In this document: positions 7,387-16,121 of the stretch, in pieces
Numbering within the stretch: position 1 is the stretch's first letter
Layout: each line of letters opens with the position of its first letter
Assembly: GCF_024519285.1 (NCBI RefSeq)
Contig: NZ_JAMZCY010000011.1
Coordinates: 186,001-250,000 of the forward strand
DNA from: Cohnella sp. WQ 127256
Lineage (GTDB): Bacteria > Bacillota > Bacilli > Paenibacillales > Paenibacillaceae
DNA: 64,000 nt
Reading direction: 5' to 3'
The notes under the pieces: generated by a model
What the model saw: only the letters and a program-made list of their open reading frames with translations
Database searches by the model: none
Told to the model about the DNA's origin: nothing
Program-made: the position numbers and the translations under genes

Positions 7387-9175
7387 GGCTGTCCACCTCC
7401 ATTCTAGGGTAGGGTAATGACAAGGTAGCTGTCGTTCCTTGCTGCCACTGGCTTTCTATTCTAATTCCGTATCGCTCGCCGTATTTGACTTTAATTCGTT
7501 TGTTTACATTAACAAGACCAATACCGGTATGAGAAGGATTGGGGTTAACCGTTTCCTCCAGCTGATCAACTTTATTTTGAAGCTTCAGAAGTGTTTCGTG
7601 GTCCATCCCTAATCCATCATCATGAACTTCAATTTCCAGCAAGCCAGGCGATAATCGAGAAATAATCGTGATCGTTGTTTTTTCCTTCTTACGTTCACAG
7701 CCATGCAGTACAGCATTCTCCACAATAGGCTGCAGCAGCAGAGCAGGAACTAAGAGCTCGTTCAGAGAACAATCTATATTGATTCTATAAGACAACCGTC
7801 CTTCGTACCGACTACTCTGAATGCCGAGGTACGCATGAAGCAGTTCGATTTCTTTATGCAGAGGCATCTCTTTGTCCCATAGGGTCATGCTCCTCAGAAT
7901 ACTGCTTAATTGGTTAATATGCTCGATGGCCTTGTCCTGTTTGCCCGACTGCATGGACAAGCTTATCAAATTCAGTGTGTTAAAAATAAAATGAGGGCGA
8001 ATTTGGTTGAATAGTGTATTGATCTGAGCCTCCTGCTGCAATAGCTTTGATTCATACACCTCTTTCACGAGAACGGTGTTCTGGCTCAGCATCTCACCAA
8101 TCTTCCCAACTAAGCGGTTAAAGGCAGCCCCGAGATAGCCGATCTCGTCTTTGCGATTGCTCTGGAAGGTGACATCGAGACGACCCAACTCTACTTCCTT
8201 CATGAGCTTCACGATAGATAGTAGCGGCTTGAGAAAATGACGGATGAGCAGAATAAGGACTAGAATGGCGAATAAAGCGCTGCCGATGGCAAACAAGAAG
8301 GCAGTATTCCGTGTTTTGATCGCTTTCTGGTTCATCTCCGACACTGAGCTTAGAGCAATGATTGTCCATTTTACTTGAGGGATCGCTGTCGTATTCATCA
8401 TATAGCCTTTTTGGATCAAGCTTGTGGTATCACTCTTGGATAAGATAGTCGCTTTGAATTCATCGTTAGAAGAATAGATGAAGTTGTGATTGTCATCGAG
8501 GATGAACAGACCTCCATCCTGACCCATCTCAGCCTTACCGATAATATCCACGATCCCGTTGTAATTAGCATCCGCTTTAATCACTCCAAGAATGTTCTGT
8601 GTATTGCTAATACTTCGAAACTGTTTAACGATAGAAAATACAGGGACGTTCCCCTTGTTAGAAGGCTGTAAGTGAGTCGGCACGAAAATATATTCTTGAG
8701 TGGACAATGCTTGCTTATACCAGTCATAGGACTCTACGTTGTCATCCGGAACAAGACTGGTAGGAAGACGTGCGCTAGAATAGATTTGATCTGTCATGAT
8801 AGATACACGCAGAATGTCTTGCCGTGGGTAGATCATGATTTCGTCGAGAAAGTTCTCAATCAGCCTCCTTCTTTCCAATTGAGCCAATTCCGTTGCTGGA
8901 GCAGGCTCCTCAAGAGCGGACATGACCGCGTCATTCCGATAGGGAAAGAGAGTTAAACGATATAAATCATCTAAGTAGGTATCGATATTGAGAGAAACCT
9001 GTTCAATAATTTGCTGTACCTTATCAGAGGATTGCTTCTCGAAATCTCGTGTGTATTGGGTATAGGAGAGGTACGATTCCATAAAAACAGAGCCGAGCAG
9101 CAATAGTCCCGTCATCGTTAGGAGCTTACGCTTGATGCTCCATTCACGGTATCCCTTCAGTTGAATGCGGAACAT
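7379..9175 (-). CDS. YesM-type sensor histidine kinase
   Basis: 598 residues from the ATG at 9175, which has GAGGGGG upstream; the longer frame to 9259 has no ribosome site. Membrane helix 1 is at about 18-38, then an extracellular sensor domain of about 240 residues, helix 2 (FAIGSALFAILVLILLI), a HAMP linker, a His_kinase domain with the phosphorylated histidine in IRPHFIFNTL, and an HATPase domain with VENAVLHG and GIGLVNV. These kinases sense oligosaccharides outside the cell and signal to AraC-type regulators. It is divergent from the binding-protein gene across the 194-bp region 9176-9369. Confidence 0.9.
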   Translation of the reverse strand: MFRIQLKGYREWSIKRKLLTMTGLLLLGSVFMESYLSYTQYTRDFEKQSSDKVQQIIEQVSLNIDTYLDDLYRLTLFPYRNDAVMSALEEPAPATELAQLERRRLIENFLDEIMIYPRQDILRVSIMTDQIYSSARLPTSLVPDDNVESYDWYKQALSTQEYIFVPTHLQPSNKGNVPVFSIVKQFRSISNTQNILGVIKADANYNGIVDIIGKAEMGQDGGLFILDDNHNFIYSSNDEFKATILSKSDTTSLIQKGYMMNTTAIPQVKWTIIALSSVSEMNQKAIKTRNTAFLFAIGSALFAILVLILLIRHFLKPLLSIVKLMKEVELGRLDVTFQSNRKDEIGYLGAAFNRLVGKIGEMLSQNTVLVKEVYESKLLQQEAQINTLFNQIRPHFIFNTLNLISLSMQSGKQDKAIEHINQLSSILRSMTLWDKEMPLHKEIELLHAYLGIQSSRYEGRLSYRINIDCSLNELLVPALLLQPIVENAVLHGCERKKEKTTITIISRLSPGLLEIEVHDDGLGMDHETLLKLQNKVDQLEETVNPNPSHTGIGLVNVNKRIKVKYGERYGIRIESQWQQGTTATLSLPYPRMEVDSPV

Positions 9176-9369
9176 CGTCGTTGGCCCCCTCTTTTTACTG
9201 TAGGTACTCTCTTTGTTCTTATTTAATATATAGGCTAGTTTGGGGTAACTGTAAATCACATTCGATAAATCCGCACTCTGATCGTTATTTTCAGGTGTTT
9301 CGGAATAGGTTCTTCAGCCTGTATGGTGAAGATGTAAACAAATACTACGCCTTTGGGGGAGGAAACAAA

Positions 9370-10734
9370 ATGGTACTTAAGAGATGGTCCTTGTTGCTAT
9401 GTTTATCATTAATGATCGGGGTATTAGCGGCTTGCGGGAGTAATAACGATTCAGAATCCTCATCGAATTCTTCGACATCGAATACATCTCCGAGTGCGTC
9501 ACCTAGTGCAGCGGCTGAACCGTCTGCAAGTGCTAAGCAAGAAAAGGTAACTCTGAAATTTTTCACAGGCAAGGTAGAGACAGTAGAACTAATTAACGAG
9601 ATGATCAAGGCATTCGAGTCGGAAAATCCGAATATTAAGGTCGAGCAAGAATATCAGAAGGATGCGAGCAATGTCATTAAGGTGAAGTTCGCTTCGGGTG
9701 ATGTGCCGGACATTACAACCGTCTATGCTCAAGACTATGTGGATCAAGGCAAATATTTAGACTTGTCCGGGGAAGCTTTCTGGTCCCGAGTGCTGCCGGC
9801 CATTAAGGAATTGAATACAGACATCAAAACCGGGAAGCAGTTCAGAGCAGCTACGAATGTAACGATGGCAGGAATTTTTTACAACAAGAAAATTTTTGAC
9901 GAGCTAGGTTTGAAGGAAGCGCATACCTGGGAGGAATTCAAGAGTAATCTGCAGGTAATTAAGGACAAGAAACCTGATATTACACCTATGTTTCTGGCAG
10001 GCAAGGAATCATGGACACTTGGTCATCTCATCGAGTTCATGGCCCATGGTGTGATCAAGCAGAAATACGGAGTTACCGATGCACGTAAGGCTTTCATCAA
10101 CAATGAAGCGGATAAGCTGCAATTTGATGTTCCTGGTGAAGGTATTGAAGCTTTCGCAGCACGATTGCTAGAGCTAAAAAATGGAAAATTAATCAATAAA
10201 GATGTGCTAACGGCTACGTATGACAACCAGAAGGAAGCATTCGCGAACGGTCAAACGGCGATCATTAGCCAAGGCATGTGGGTATTGGGTGACCTGCTCA
10301 AGCTGAATCCGGCTATTGCTGGCGATATCGGCTTCTCACCTTTCCCTGCAATCGTAGAAGGTACCAAACCGGTTGCACTTTCGGCGGAAGACTCCGTCTA
10401 TGCGATTACTTCTGAATCTAAGCATCCGGAAGAAGCGAAGAAGTTTCTAGCGTTCCTATTCAAGCCGGAAAACTTGAAATCGTACAGCGAATTTTTGAAA
10501 TCTCCACCCGCATTTACGGATGTAACTGCAGATTGGGGTCCATTGAAAGATCAGGCCGCAGCAGCACTTCAGTCTGGCGTTAACATCGCGTTTACGGATA
10601 CGCCGTCTGGCTTCTCTGGCGACGATTCAGGTCGGATGGTACAGGAGCTGTTGGCGGGCAAATATACTTCAACGGAGTTTGCAACGGAATACAAAGCGGC
10701 CTGGGATAAAGCTTGGAATGCAACGAATAAGTAG
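9370..10734 (+). CDS. sugar ABC transporter substrate-binding lipoprotein (family 1)
   Basis: 454 residues from the ATG at 9370 (GGGGGAGG upstream). The longer frame from 9181 has no ribosome site and lacks a signal sequence. The lipoprotein signal ends in LAAC with the lipidated cysteine at residue 22, followed by a Ser/Asn/Ala/Pro-rich linker. The rest fits the maltose/multiple-sugar-binding fold (FENPNIKVEQEYQ, ITTVYAQDYVDQG). It is the first gene of a four-gene unit with two permeases and a GH66 enzyme, so the ligand is probably an isomaltooligosaccharide or other dextran fragment. No ATPase gene is present; such importers usually share an MsmX-type ATPase encoded elsewhere. Confidence 0.9.
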   Translation: MVLKRWSLLLCLSLMIGVLAACGSNNDSESSSNSSTSNTSPSASPSAAAEPSASAKQEKVTLKFFTGKVETVELINEMIKAFESENPNIKVEQEYQKDASNVIKVKFASGDVPDITTVYAQDYVDQGKYLDLSGEAFWSRVLPAIKELNTDIKTGKQFRAATNVTMAGIFYNKKIFDELGLKEAHTWEEFKSNLQVIKDKKPDITPMFLAGKESWTLGHLIEFMAHGVIKQKYGVTDARKAFINNEADKLQFDVPGEGIEAFAARLLELKNGKLINKDVLTATYDNQKEAFANGQTAIISQGMWVLGDLLKLNPAIAGDIGFSPFPAIVEGTKPVALSAEDSVYAITSESKHPEEAKKFLAFLFKPENLKSYSEFLKSPPAFTDVTADWGPLKDQAAAALQSGVNIAFTDTPSGFSGDDSGRMVQELLAGKYTSTEFATEYKAAWDKAWNATNK

Positions 10735-10760
10735 TCTGAAGTATGTAGGAGAGAGAAACC

Positions 10761-11642
10761 ATGCGCATATTCAATAAGCTTGGCGCGAATTTGCACCTGT
10801 TCATGGCTGTTCCCGCAATTCTGCTGTTTGGTGTCTTCTTCCTCTATCCACTTACACAGGGAATCGGGATCAGCTTGACGGATTCCAATGGCGTTACAAC
10901 GCCCAATTTCATTGGTCTGCAAAACTTTATCGATTTTTTCCAAGATGATCGGGCACGTAACGATGTGATGATTACGGTATATTTCGCTCTGGGAAGTGCA
11001 CCTCTATTAAACCTATTCGGCTTGCTATATGCGCTCTTTCTCGATCGCAAGCTGGCAGGCAGAGGGATCATCCGTGCGATTGTCTATTTGCCGGCCGTTA
11101 TTAGCCCGCTCATTATGGGATATATTTGGTACTTCATCCTGCAGCCTGGGCGCGGCTATCTACCTCATGTGTTAACAAAGCTTGGATTTGGCAACCTTGA
11201 TGTGAATTGGTTAGGTGAAAGCTCATCTGCGTTGGTTGTGCTCATACTCGTTAATGTTTGGCAATATGTAGGGATGACGATGATCGTATACTTGGCTGGT
11301 CTTCAATCCATTCCGCCTGATTTGTACGAAGCTGCCACAATCGATGGAGCGGGTAAGCGCTCCTCGTTGTGGTACATCACGCTCCCCTTATTGTATCCAT
11401 CCATCAAAATCAATGTCGTTACGAATATTATTGGCTCGCTATCCGTGTTCGAGATCATCGTCGCTTTGACCGATGGTGGTCCCGGATACAGCACGGAATC
11501 GCTCAGCATCTATATTTTAAGGATGCTCTATGGCAGCTTTACCGGTTATTCAACTGCCGTCGCGCTTATCCTATTTTTGATTATTATTATTCCCGTGTTC
11601 GTCTTCCTCAGATTAACGAGAAAGTCCGAATATGAGCTATGA
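10761..11642 (+). CDS. sugar ABC transporter permease, MalF/UgpA type
   Basis: 293 residues and six predicted membrane helices. The EAA loop that docks the ATPase is visible (YEAATIDGAGKRSSLWYITLP). GGAGAGA lies upstream of the ATG. It forms the importer channel together with the next permease, with which it overlaps in frame context at the end. Confidence 0.92.
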   Translation: MRIFNKLGANLHLFMAVPAILLFGVFFLYPLTQGIGISLTDSNGVTTPNFIGLQNFIDFFQDDRARNDVMITVYFALGSAPLLNLFGLLYALFLDRKLAGRGIIRAIVYLPAVISPLIMGYIWYFILQPGRGYLPHVLTKLGFGNLDVNWLGESSSALVVLILVNVWQYVGMTMIVYLAGLQSIPPDLYEAATIDGAGKRSSLWYITLPLLYPSIKINVVTNIIGSLSVFEIIVALTDGGPGYSTESLSIYILRMLYGSFTGYSTAVALILFLIIIIPVFVFLRLTRKSEYEL

Positions 11643-11655
11643 AAAGGAGAACGCC

Positions 11656-12477
11656 ATGCGAGGAATATCGGTAGTCCTAAAAGCCGTCATTGCGACCTTC
11701 ATGGTCCTCATCTCTATTATTCCGTTCTACGTCCTTATCTATTTGTCGATGAACACACCATCTAGCAACGTATTCGGAGGATTACTGCTTGTTCCTGATT
11801 TTCATCTCGGTAATTTCCCTGAAGCATGGAAAGTATCCAAATTAGGTCGTGCAATGATCAACTCGTTAATTATTACAGCGGGTGCAATCCTTATTGTCGT
11901 TCTTGTATCGAGCTCTGCTGGATATTCTATTGCCCGGTTCCGACATAAGGGCAATGTCACTATCTTCAATATTTTGCTAGTCTGCCTGATGATTCCGGCT
12001 ATCATTATTACTGTACCCCTCTATACGTTGATGAAAGACATCAACGGAATGAATACCCATTGGGCGATGATTCTATTGACGGCAGCTAATTCACTTCCTC
12101 TTTCGGTTTTCCTGTATTCGAGCTTTATCCGGGCTCTACCGAAGGAGGTAGAAGAATCTGCTGTCATAGACGGTTGTACGTACTTCACGGCATTCTGGCG
12201 TGTAACCTTTCATTTCATCCGACCGGTTACGTCGGCCGTCATTATTCTGGCGGGCCTTGGCATATGGAACAATTACGGGCAAGCGGTATTCTTCCTGCAA
12301 GGTCAAGACATGAGAACGGTACCGCTTGCCGTGTCGATGTTCTTCCAAACCTATGGCGCCCAATGGAACCTCATGGCAGCTGCGGCTCTGATCGGCTTAG
12401 CCCCTGCGGTCGTTGCGTTCCTGCTCTTCCAAAGATACTTTATTAAAGGCATCACGGCTGGTGCACTGAAAGGATGA
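11656..12477 (+). CDS. sugar ABC transporter permease, MalG/LacG type
   Basis: 273 residues from the ATG at 11656, chosen because AAAGGAG is 6 bases upstream. A start at 11632 overlapping the previous gene is possible but lacks a site. Six membrane helices with the EAA loop (VEESAVIDGCTYFTAFWRVTF) and the usual C-terminal end FIKGITAGALKG. It partners the MalF-type permease. Confidence 0.92.
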   Translation: MRGISVVLKAVIATFMVLISIIPFYVLIYLSMNTPSSNVFGGLLLVPDFHLGNFPEAWKVSKLGRAMINSLIITAGAILIVVLVSSSAGYSIARFRHKGNVTIFNILLVCLMIPAIIITVPLYTLMKDINGMNTHWAMILLTAANSLPLSVFLYSSFIRALPKEVEESAVIDGCTYFTAFWRVTFHFIRPVTSAVIILAGLGIWNNYGQAVFFLQGQDMRTVPLAVSMFFQTYGAQWNLMAAAALIGLAPAVVAFLLFQRYFIKGITAGALKG

Positions 12478-12483
12478 ATAGGC

Positions 12484-14199
12484 TTGAATGATACGACATG
12501 CCAAATCAAAGACATCTATCCATTGAAAGCCCAATATCGCAGCGGCGAAATGGTGAAGATTGCTTTTGAATTACAGAATGATTCTGAATATGATCAAAGA
12601 ATACAGATTTGCTGTACGATCCGGGAGCTGGCTACAGAAGTAGACAGGCAAGAGCTTACCGTCGAGCTCGGCTCGATGAGCTCACAAACACTGCAGTTAA
12701 CAGTAGGACCGTTCAATACACCGTTTAAAGGTTACGGTGTTGATGCCGAGCTCCTCTTAGATCAACAATCTATTCATTGCCTCTCTTCTTCCTTCGATGT
12801 CGTATCTGATTGGCGGAAAGCGACACGGTATGGCTTTCTGAGCGATTACGATGCTAGTGAAGCTGGCGATCATGAAGACGTGAAATGGATGGCTAAGCTG
12901 CATCTGAATATGGTGCAGTTCTATGATTGGATGTACCGACATGATGAGCTGGTCAGTGACGATGAGGAGTACATCGATCTCATGGGACGAGCTGTAAGCA
13001 GGACGGTTGTGGAGGAGAAGATTGCCTACTGTCATGAGTATGGCATGAAGGCGATTGCCTATGGTGCGATTTATGCTGCCAGCAAAGCTTTCGCGGATCA
13101 GCATCCGGATTGGAGACTGTATACGAGCGCAGATGAGCCATTTGATTTTATCGGTATATTCAACATCATGAACACTTCGCCGGATAGTCCTTGGAGTCTT
13201 CATATTATCAACGAATACAAACAAGCCGTTGAGAAGCTGGATTTCGACGGCATTCATATGGATACGTATGGGTTTCCGAAAACCGGTTGGTCAAGCGTAA
13301 ATGGCGCTTCCCGGCTCGAGCGACTCGAAGAGCATTTTCCCTTGCTGATCAACGCAACAAGATCAGAGCTATCACAGGTTAAAGAGGATGTTTGTCTGAT
13401 TTTCAACAATGTGGGCAACTGGCCCGTTGATACCGTTGCTCGAGCGAGCCAGGATGCTATTTACGTGGAAGTATGGAAGCCTTATGAGCGTTATTCCCAT
13501 TTACGGGAAATCATCAGTTGGTCGAAGCATCTAAGTGGAGGGAAAAATGTTATTCTGGCGGCTTATCTTAAGCCCTTTCGTGAAGCTGGCGCACTAGGTG
13601 TTGAAGGGGCGCAGCATGCATTCCGCTTATTGAACGCGGTTGTTACTGCCCATGGGGCTTATCATTTGCTGCATGGTGAGAATGGCGGGGTATTAACGCA
13701 AGGATATTATGTTGATCATTCCACAATCAGCACTGCATTCAGACGGACTGTAAGAGATTATTGCGACTTCGGTGTACGTTATGGACATATTACAATAGAT
13801 CGGAAGCTTAGAGATGTATCCATGACCCATACTGCTGGTGATAATCTCGAATATGAATTTCATAGCTTTGAAACGAGCACATATGGGGAAGCTGGCAAGG
13901 TATGGACGATCATTCAGGAGCATCCCCAACGTAAGCTGATTCATTTCGTGAATCTGACCGGGGTGAAGGATGACTATTGGAATGAGGGAAAGGAGCTTCC
14001 TGAGCCTGTAGAGGGGCGACTAGTGACAATTGCAGTCGATCAGCAGATTTCCTCCATCCTATTGGCAAGTCCTGACGTGGATGGTGGTCGGCCGAAGGAA
14101 CTGAATTATCGGATGGATACTACTGTTCGTGGCCGTACGGCACTGGTGCAATTGCCGATCCTCCAGTTCTGGGATTTACTGATCATCCAATTCGAATAG
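12484..14199 (+). CDS. glycoside hydrolase family 66 enzyme (dextranase/CITase-like), cytoplasmic
   Basis: 571 residues from a TTG with AAAGGATG overlapping the preceding stop. An N-terminal beta-sandwich (1-105) precedes a TIM barrel whose RYGFLSDY and HLNMVQFYDWMYRHDEL blocks are diagnostic of GH66 (endo-dextranases and cycloisomaltooligosaccharide glucanotransferases). By alignment from memory, the nucleophile is D260 (GIHMDTYG) and the acid/base is E329 (IYVEVWKPY). Their spacing of 69 residues is close to that in characterised family members. There is no signal peptide, so it should act inside the cell on imported oligosaccharides; secreted GH66 enzymes and CITases are usually longer with carbohydrate-binding modules. 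Probably the catabolic enzyme matched to the upstream importer. Confidence 0.82.
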   Translation: MNDTTCQIKDIYPLKAQYRSGEMVKIAFELQNDSEYDQRIQICCTIRELATEVDRQELTVELGSMSSQTLQLTVGPFNTPFKGYGVDAELLLDQQSIHCLSSSFDVVSDWRKATRYGFLSDYDASEAGDHEDVKWMAKLHLNMVQFYDWMYRHDELVSDDEEYIDLMGRAVSRTVVEEKIAYCHEYGMKAIAYGAIYAASKAFADQHPDWRLYTSADEPFDFIGIFNIMNTSPDSPWSLHIINEYKQAVEKLDFDGIHMDTYGFPKTGWSSVNGASRLERLEEHFPLLINATRSELSQVKEDVCLIFNNVGNWPVDTVARASQDAIYVEVWKPYERYSHLREIISWSKHLSGGKNVILAAYLKPFREAGALGVEGAQHAFRLLNAVVTAHGAYHLLHGENGGVLTQGYYVDHSTISTAFRRTVRDYCDFGVRYGHITIDRKLRDVSMTHTAGDNLEYEFHSFETSTYGEAGKVWTIIQEHPQRKLIHFVNLTGVKDDYWNEGKELPEPVEGRLVTIAVDQQISSILLASPDVDGGRPKELNYRMDTTVRGRTALVQLPILQFWDLLIIQFE

Positions 14200-14220
14200 A
14201 TTATCCTTCAAGTATCACTC

Positions 14221-14243
14221 GCCTCCCTCCTGGGAGGCTTTTC
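14221..14243 (+). terminator. rho-independent terminator of the GH66 operon
   Basis: GCCTCCC-TCCT-GGGAGGC stem followed by TTTTC, 22 bases after the GH66 stop codon. Confidence 0.8.
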
Positions 14244-14356
14244 TGTATGGACCAGGGCAACCGCTTACGAAATATTGCTACTAAGCGAAATAGAGAACAG
14301 AAACCCAGGCTTAGAGGGGAAATAATGCGATGAGATTGCTGTATATGAGCGAAACG

Positions 14357-14590
14357 CTAACTCGGAGCTTCCACCATTTTTGGATCTGGAGCACGAAGAA
14401 TAAATTGCTTGGCTAATGCCGTCCACTCAAAGGTATTCATGTCCCCATTGGCCCTATAGGGAATAATTAATGAGGCCGCTGTCGCATACCTTTTTTGGGG
14501 TTCATCATCACACCATTTAAGTATAATCTCTTCCTCAATTTCTGCCATTGGATCTTTTGTGTCTGAAAGGTTATAGAACACCCAATACAT
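14357..14590 (-). CDS. unknown small protein, possibly a mobile-element remnant
   Basis: 77 residues from the ATG at 14590. The frame is open for another 33 codons upstream to a TGA at 14690-14692, and that part also looks protein-like (NSIGAFGPGTPKKGTPHKQ), so a longer gene may have lost its start. The composition is acidic and mixed, without membrane segments. It lies between the GH66 terminator and the tRNA-Leu terminator, where an integrated element would keep its end genes, but I cannot match it to an integrase or excisionase. The interval 14244-14757 holds nothing else recognisable. Confidence 0.3.
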   Translation of the reverse strand: MYWVFYNLSDTKDPMAEIEEEIILKWCDDEPQKRYATAASLIIPYRANGDMNTFEWTALAKQFILRAPDPKMVEAPS

Positions 14591-14756
14591 GTCCTTATGA
14601 ATTTCCTGTTTGTGAGGCGTCCCCTTCTTCGGCGTACCTGGTCCGAATGCGCCGATCGAGTTCTGAAGCTCCTCACTCTTTTGATTTACTCACTTTTACT
14701 CACTAATTGAGGATTGTTAGCTTTATTACACACTTTACTTACCACGTCAATTAAAA

Positions 14757-14793
14757 CAAAATAAAAAAGAATCCCTACAAAGTAGGGATTCTT
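14757..14793 (-). terminator. terminator of the tRNA-Glu-Lys-Leu operon
   Basis: AAGAATCCCTAC-TTTG-style stem (14767-14793) whose minus-strand reading ends in a T run (TTCTTTTTTATTTT). It lies directly downstream of tRNA-Leu. Confidence 0.75.
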
Positions 14794-14807
14794 GTGATTT
14801 TGAGGTA

Positions 14808-14892
14808 TGGTGCGGTCGGAGGGATTTGAACCCTCACACCCGATGGGCACTACCCCCTCAAGATAGCGTGTCTGCCGTTCCACCACGACCGC
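14808..14892 (-). tRNA. tRNA-Leu (anticodon GAG)
   Basis: 85 nt with the long variable arm of class II tRNAs. The acceptor pairs GCGGTCG with CGACCGC, a T-loop GGTTCAAATCC is present, the anticodon loop TTGAGGG gives GAG, and CCA is encoded. Its 3' 34 bases plus seven downstream are duplicated exactly at 5380-5420. Confidence 0.95.
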
Positions 14893-14943
14893 ACATTGAG
14901 AAAACGTCGTCCGATTGGCTTACGCCATACGGTGTAAATAAAA

Positions 14944-15019
14944 TGGTGAGCCATGAAGGACTCGAACCTTCGACACCCTGATTAAAAGTCAGGTGCTCTA
15001 CCAACTGAGCTAATGGCTC
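14944..15019 (-). tRNA. tRNA-Lys (anticodon TTT)
   Basis: 76 nt, acceptor GAGCCAT/ATGGCTC, anticodon loop CTTTTAA, CCA encoded. Middle gene of the three-tRNA operon. Confidence 0.96.
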
Positions 15020-15022
15020 GAA

Positions 15023-15097
15023 TGGTGACCCCTAGGGGATTCGAACCCCTGTTACCTCCGTGAAAGGGAGGTGTCTTAACCGCTTGACCAAGGGGCC
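15023..15097 (-). tRNA. tRNA-Glu (anticodon TTC)
   Basis: 75 nt, acceptor GGCCCCT/AGGGGTC with one G-T pair, anticodon loop CTTTCAC, CCA encoded. First gene of the tRNA operon; three bases separate its 3' end from tRNA-Lys. Confidence 0.96.
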
Positions 15098-15152
15098 ATT
15101 CTCGGTCTGCGATAACCGTGATTTACGATTCCCGTTTCAGACGACAAATATG

Positions 15153-15181
15153 ATTATATCTGAATAGAACAATGAGCGCAA
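15153..15181 (-). promoter_or_regulatory. SigA promoter of the tRNA-Glu-Lys-Leu operon
   Basis: On the minus strand TTGCGC, a 17-base spacer and TATAAT, ending 56 bases before tRNA-Glu. Confidence 0.75.
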
Positions 15182-15259
15182 GCATTTTTTAGACGTTTTT
15201 TCAGTTTTTTTGAGTAGCCGTATTCTTCACTGTAACCATTTGTATATTGCCCAAATATT

Positions 15260-15303
15260 GAAAAGTGATGATGCAGAAATAATCCGCTGAACCATCACTT
15301 TTC
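15260..15303 (-). terminator. possible terminator downstream of the sugar importer operon
   Basis: Inverted repeat GAAAAGTGATG/CATCACTTTTC separated by about 22 bases, some 50 bases after the stop of the GATase-like gene. The loop is long and the T run is poor, so the call is weak. Confidence 0.4.
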
Positions 15304-15354
15304 TTGCTAAAGGAAGCATCCTCCAAACGAGGAGTTAGATCTGTACCTAATCAA

Positions 15355-16098
15355 TTACTTCGTACAAATATGCCGGATCAAGTTCACCCACAATTGCTGG
15401 TAACCTTCCCATCCCGTAAACTCAAGAGACCCCCAATGTGGAGAGCAATCACTGGCGAACGCGGCTGTCTTCCCTTCCTTATAATTGCCAACAACGAGGA
15501 AAGGATCGGAATCAATTTTAACAATTTCTTCTGCACCCGCTTTGACTTGAAACCGATTGTACCCGAGAAATCTAGGCCATTCCGTACCCAAACCTGCAAC
15601 GATCGGATGCTGATTGATCACGCTTGTCGGACTAACCCCTTGAGGAACTTCAATCCGATCGTCGTAATCCAGAAGCTCAACGGGTAGTATGTCTCCGATT
15701 GGCGTCATCTTATACCTTGCCTTCGCATCGATTCCCGTAAAGGATAAGTACCCTCCGATCATGAGGAAGCCGCCACCTTCTGCTACGAACTGCTTGATCA
15801 ACTCAAGTGGGTTGGGGACGATATTCATCTGGTAAAATGTTTCGTTCTGAAGCAGGAAGGTGTTGCTTCCGATATCGCTTAACACAATCGCATCGTAGAC
15901 TTTGAGATCCTCAAGCCTCTTAGGAAAACGAATTTGCACCTCATGTGAGGGCATATAATCGACCTCAACGCCACCGCTTCGCAAGCATTCAAGTAAATAA
16001 GTGGCGCCTTCCTCATACTTCGTAGACGTGAAGCTATCATAACCCTTTGTATGGATCATATGCACGACCCACGATTCGCCAACAAATAAGATTTTCAT
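15355..16098 (-). CDS. GATase1-like/ThuA-like protein of unknown substrate
   Basis: 247 residues from the ATG at 16098 (AAGGTG upstream). A GTG at 16122 overlapping the permease stop (TAGTG) would add eight residues. It has a flavodoxin-like/class I glutamine amidotransferase-like fold by pattern: MKILFVGESW, DAIVLSDIG, a glycine-rich GGGFLMIGGY and SDCSPHWG. I see no clear Cys-His-Glu triad of true amidotransferases; C237 lies near the C-terminus. Relatives of this kind occur in sugar-utilisation operons with no assigned reaction. It is the last gene of the DeoR-controlled operon. Confidence 0.65.
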   Translation of the reverse strand: MKILFVGESWVVHMIHTKGYDSFTSTKYEEGATYLLECLRSGGVEVDYMPSHEVQIRFPKRLEDLKVYDAIVLSDIGSNTFLLQNETFYQMNIVPNPLELIKQFVAEGGGFLMIGGYLSFTGIDAKARYKMTPIGDILPVELLDYDDRIEVPQGVSPTSVINQHPIVAGLGTEWPRFLGYNRFQVKAGAEEIVKIDSDPFLVVGNYKEGKTAAFASDCSPHWGSLEFTGWEGYQQLWVNLIRHICTK

Positions 16099-16121
16099 CA
16101 CATTCACCTTAACCAGCTCCA

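Noticed and set aside
14686..14886. A 66-residue minus-strand frame
   Set aside because: It lies over tRNA-Leu and its terminator and begins inside the tRNA.
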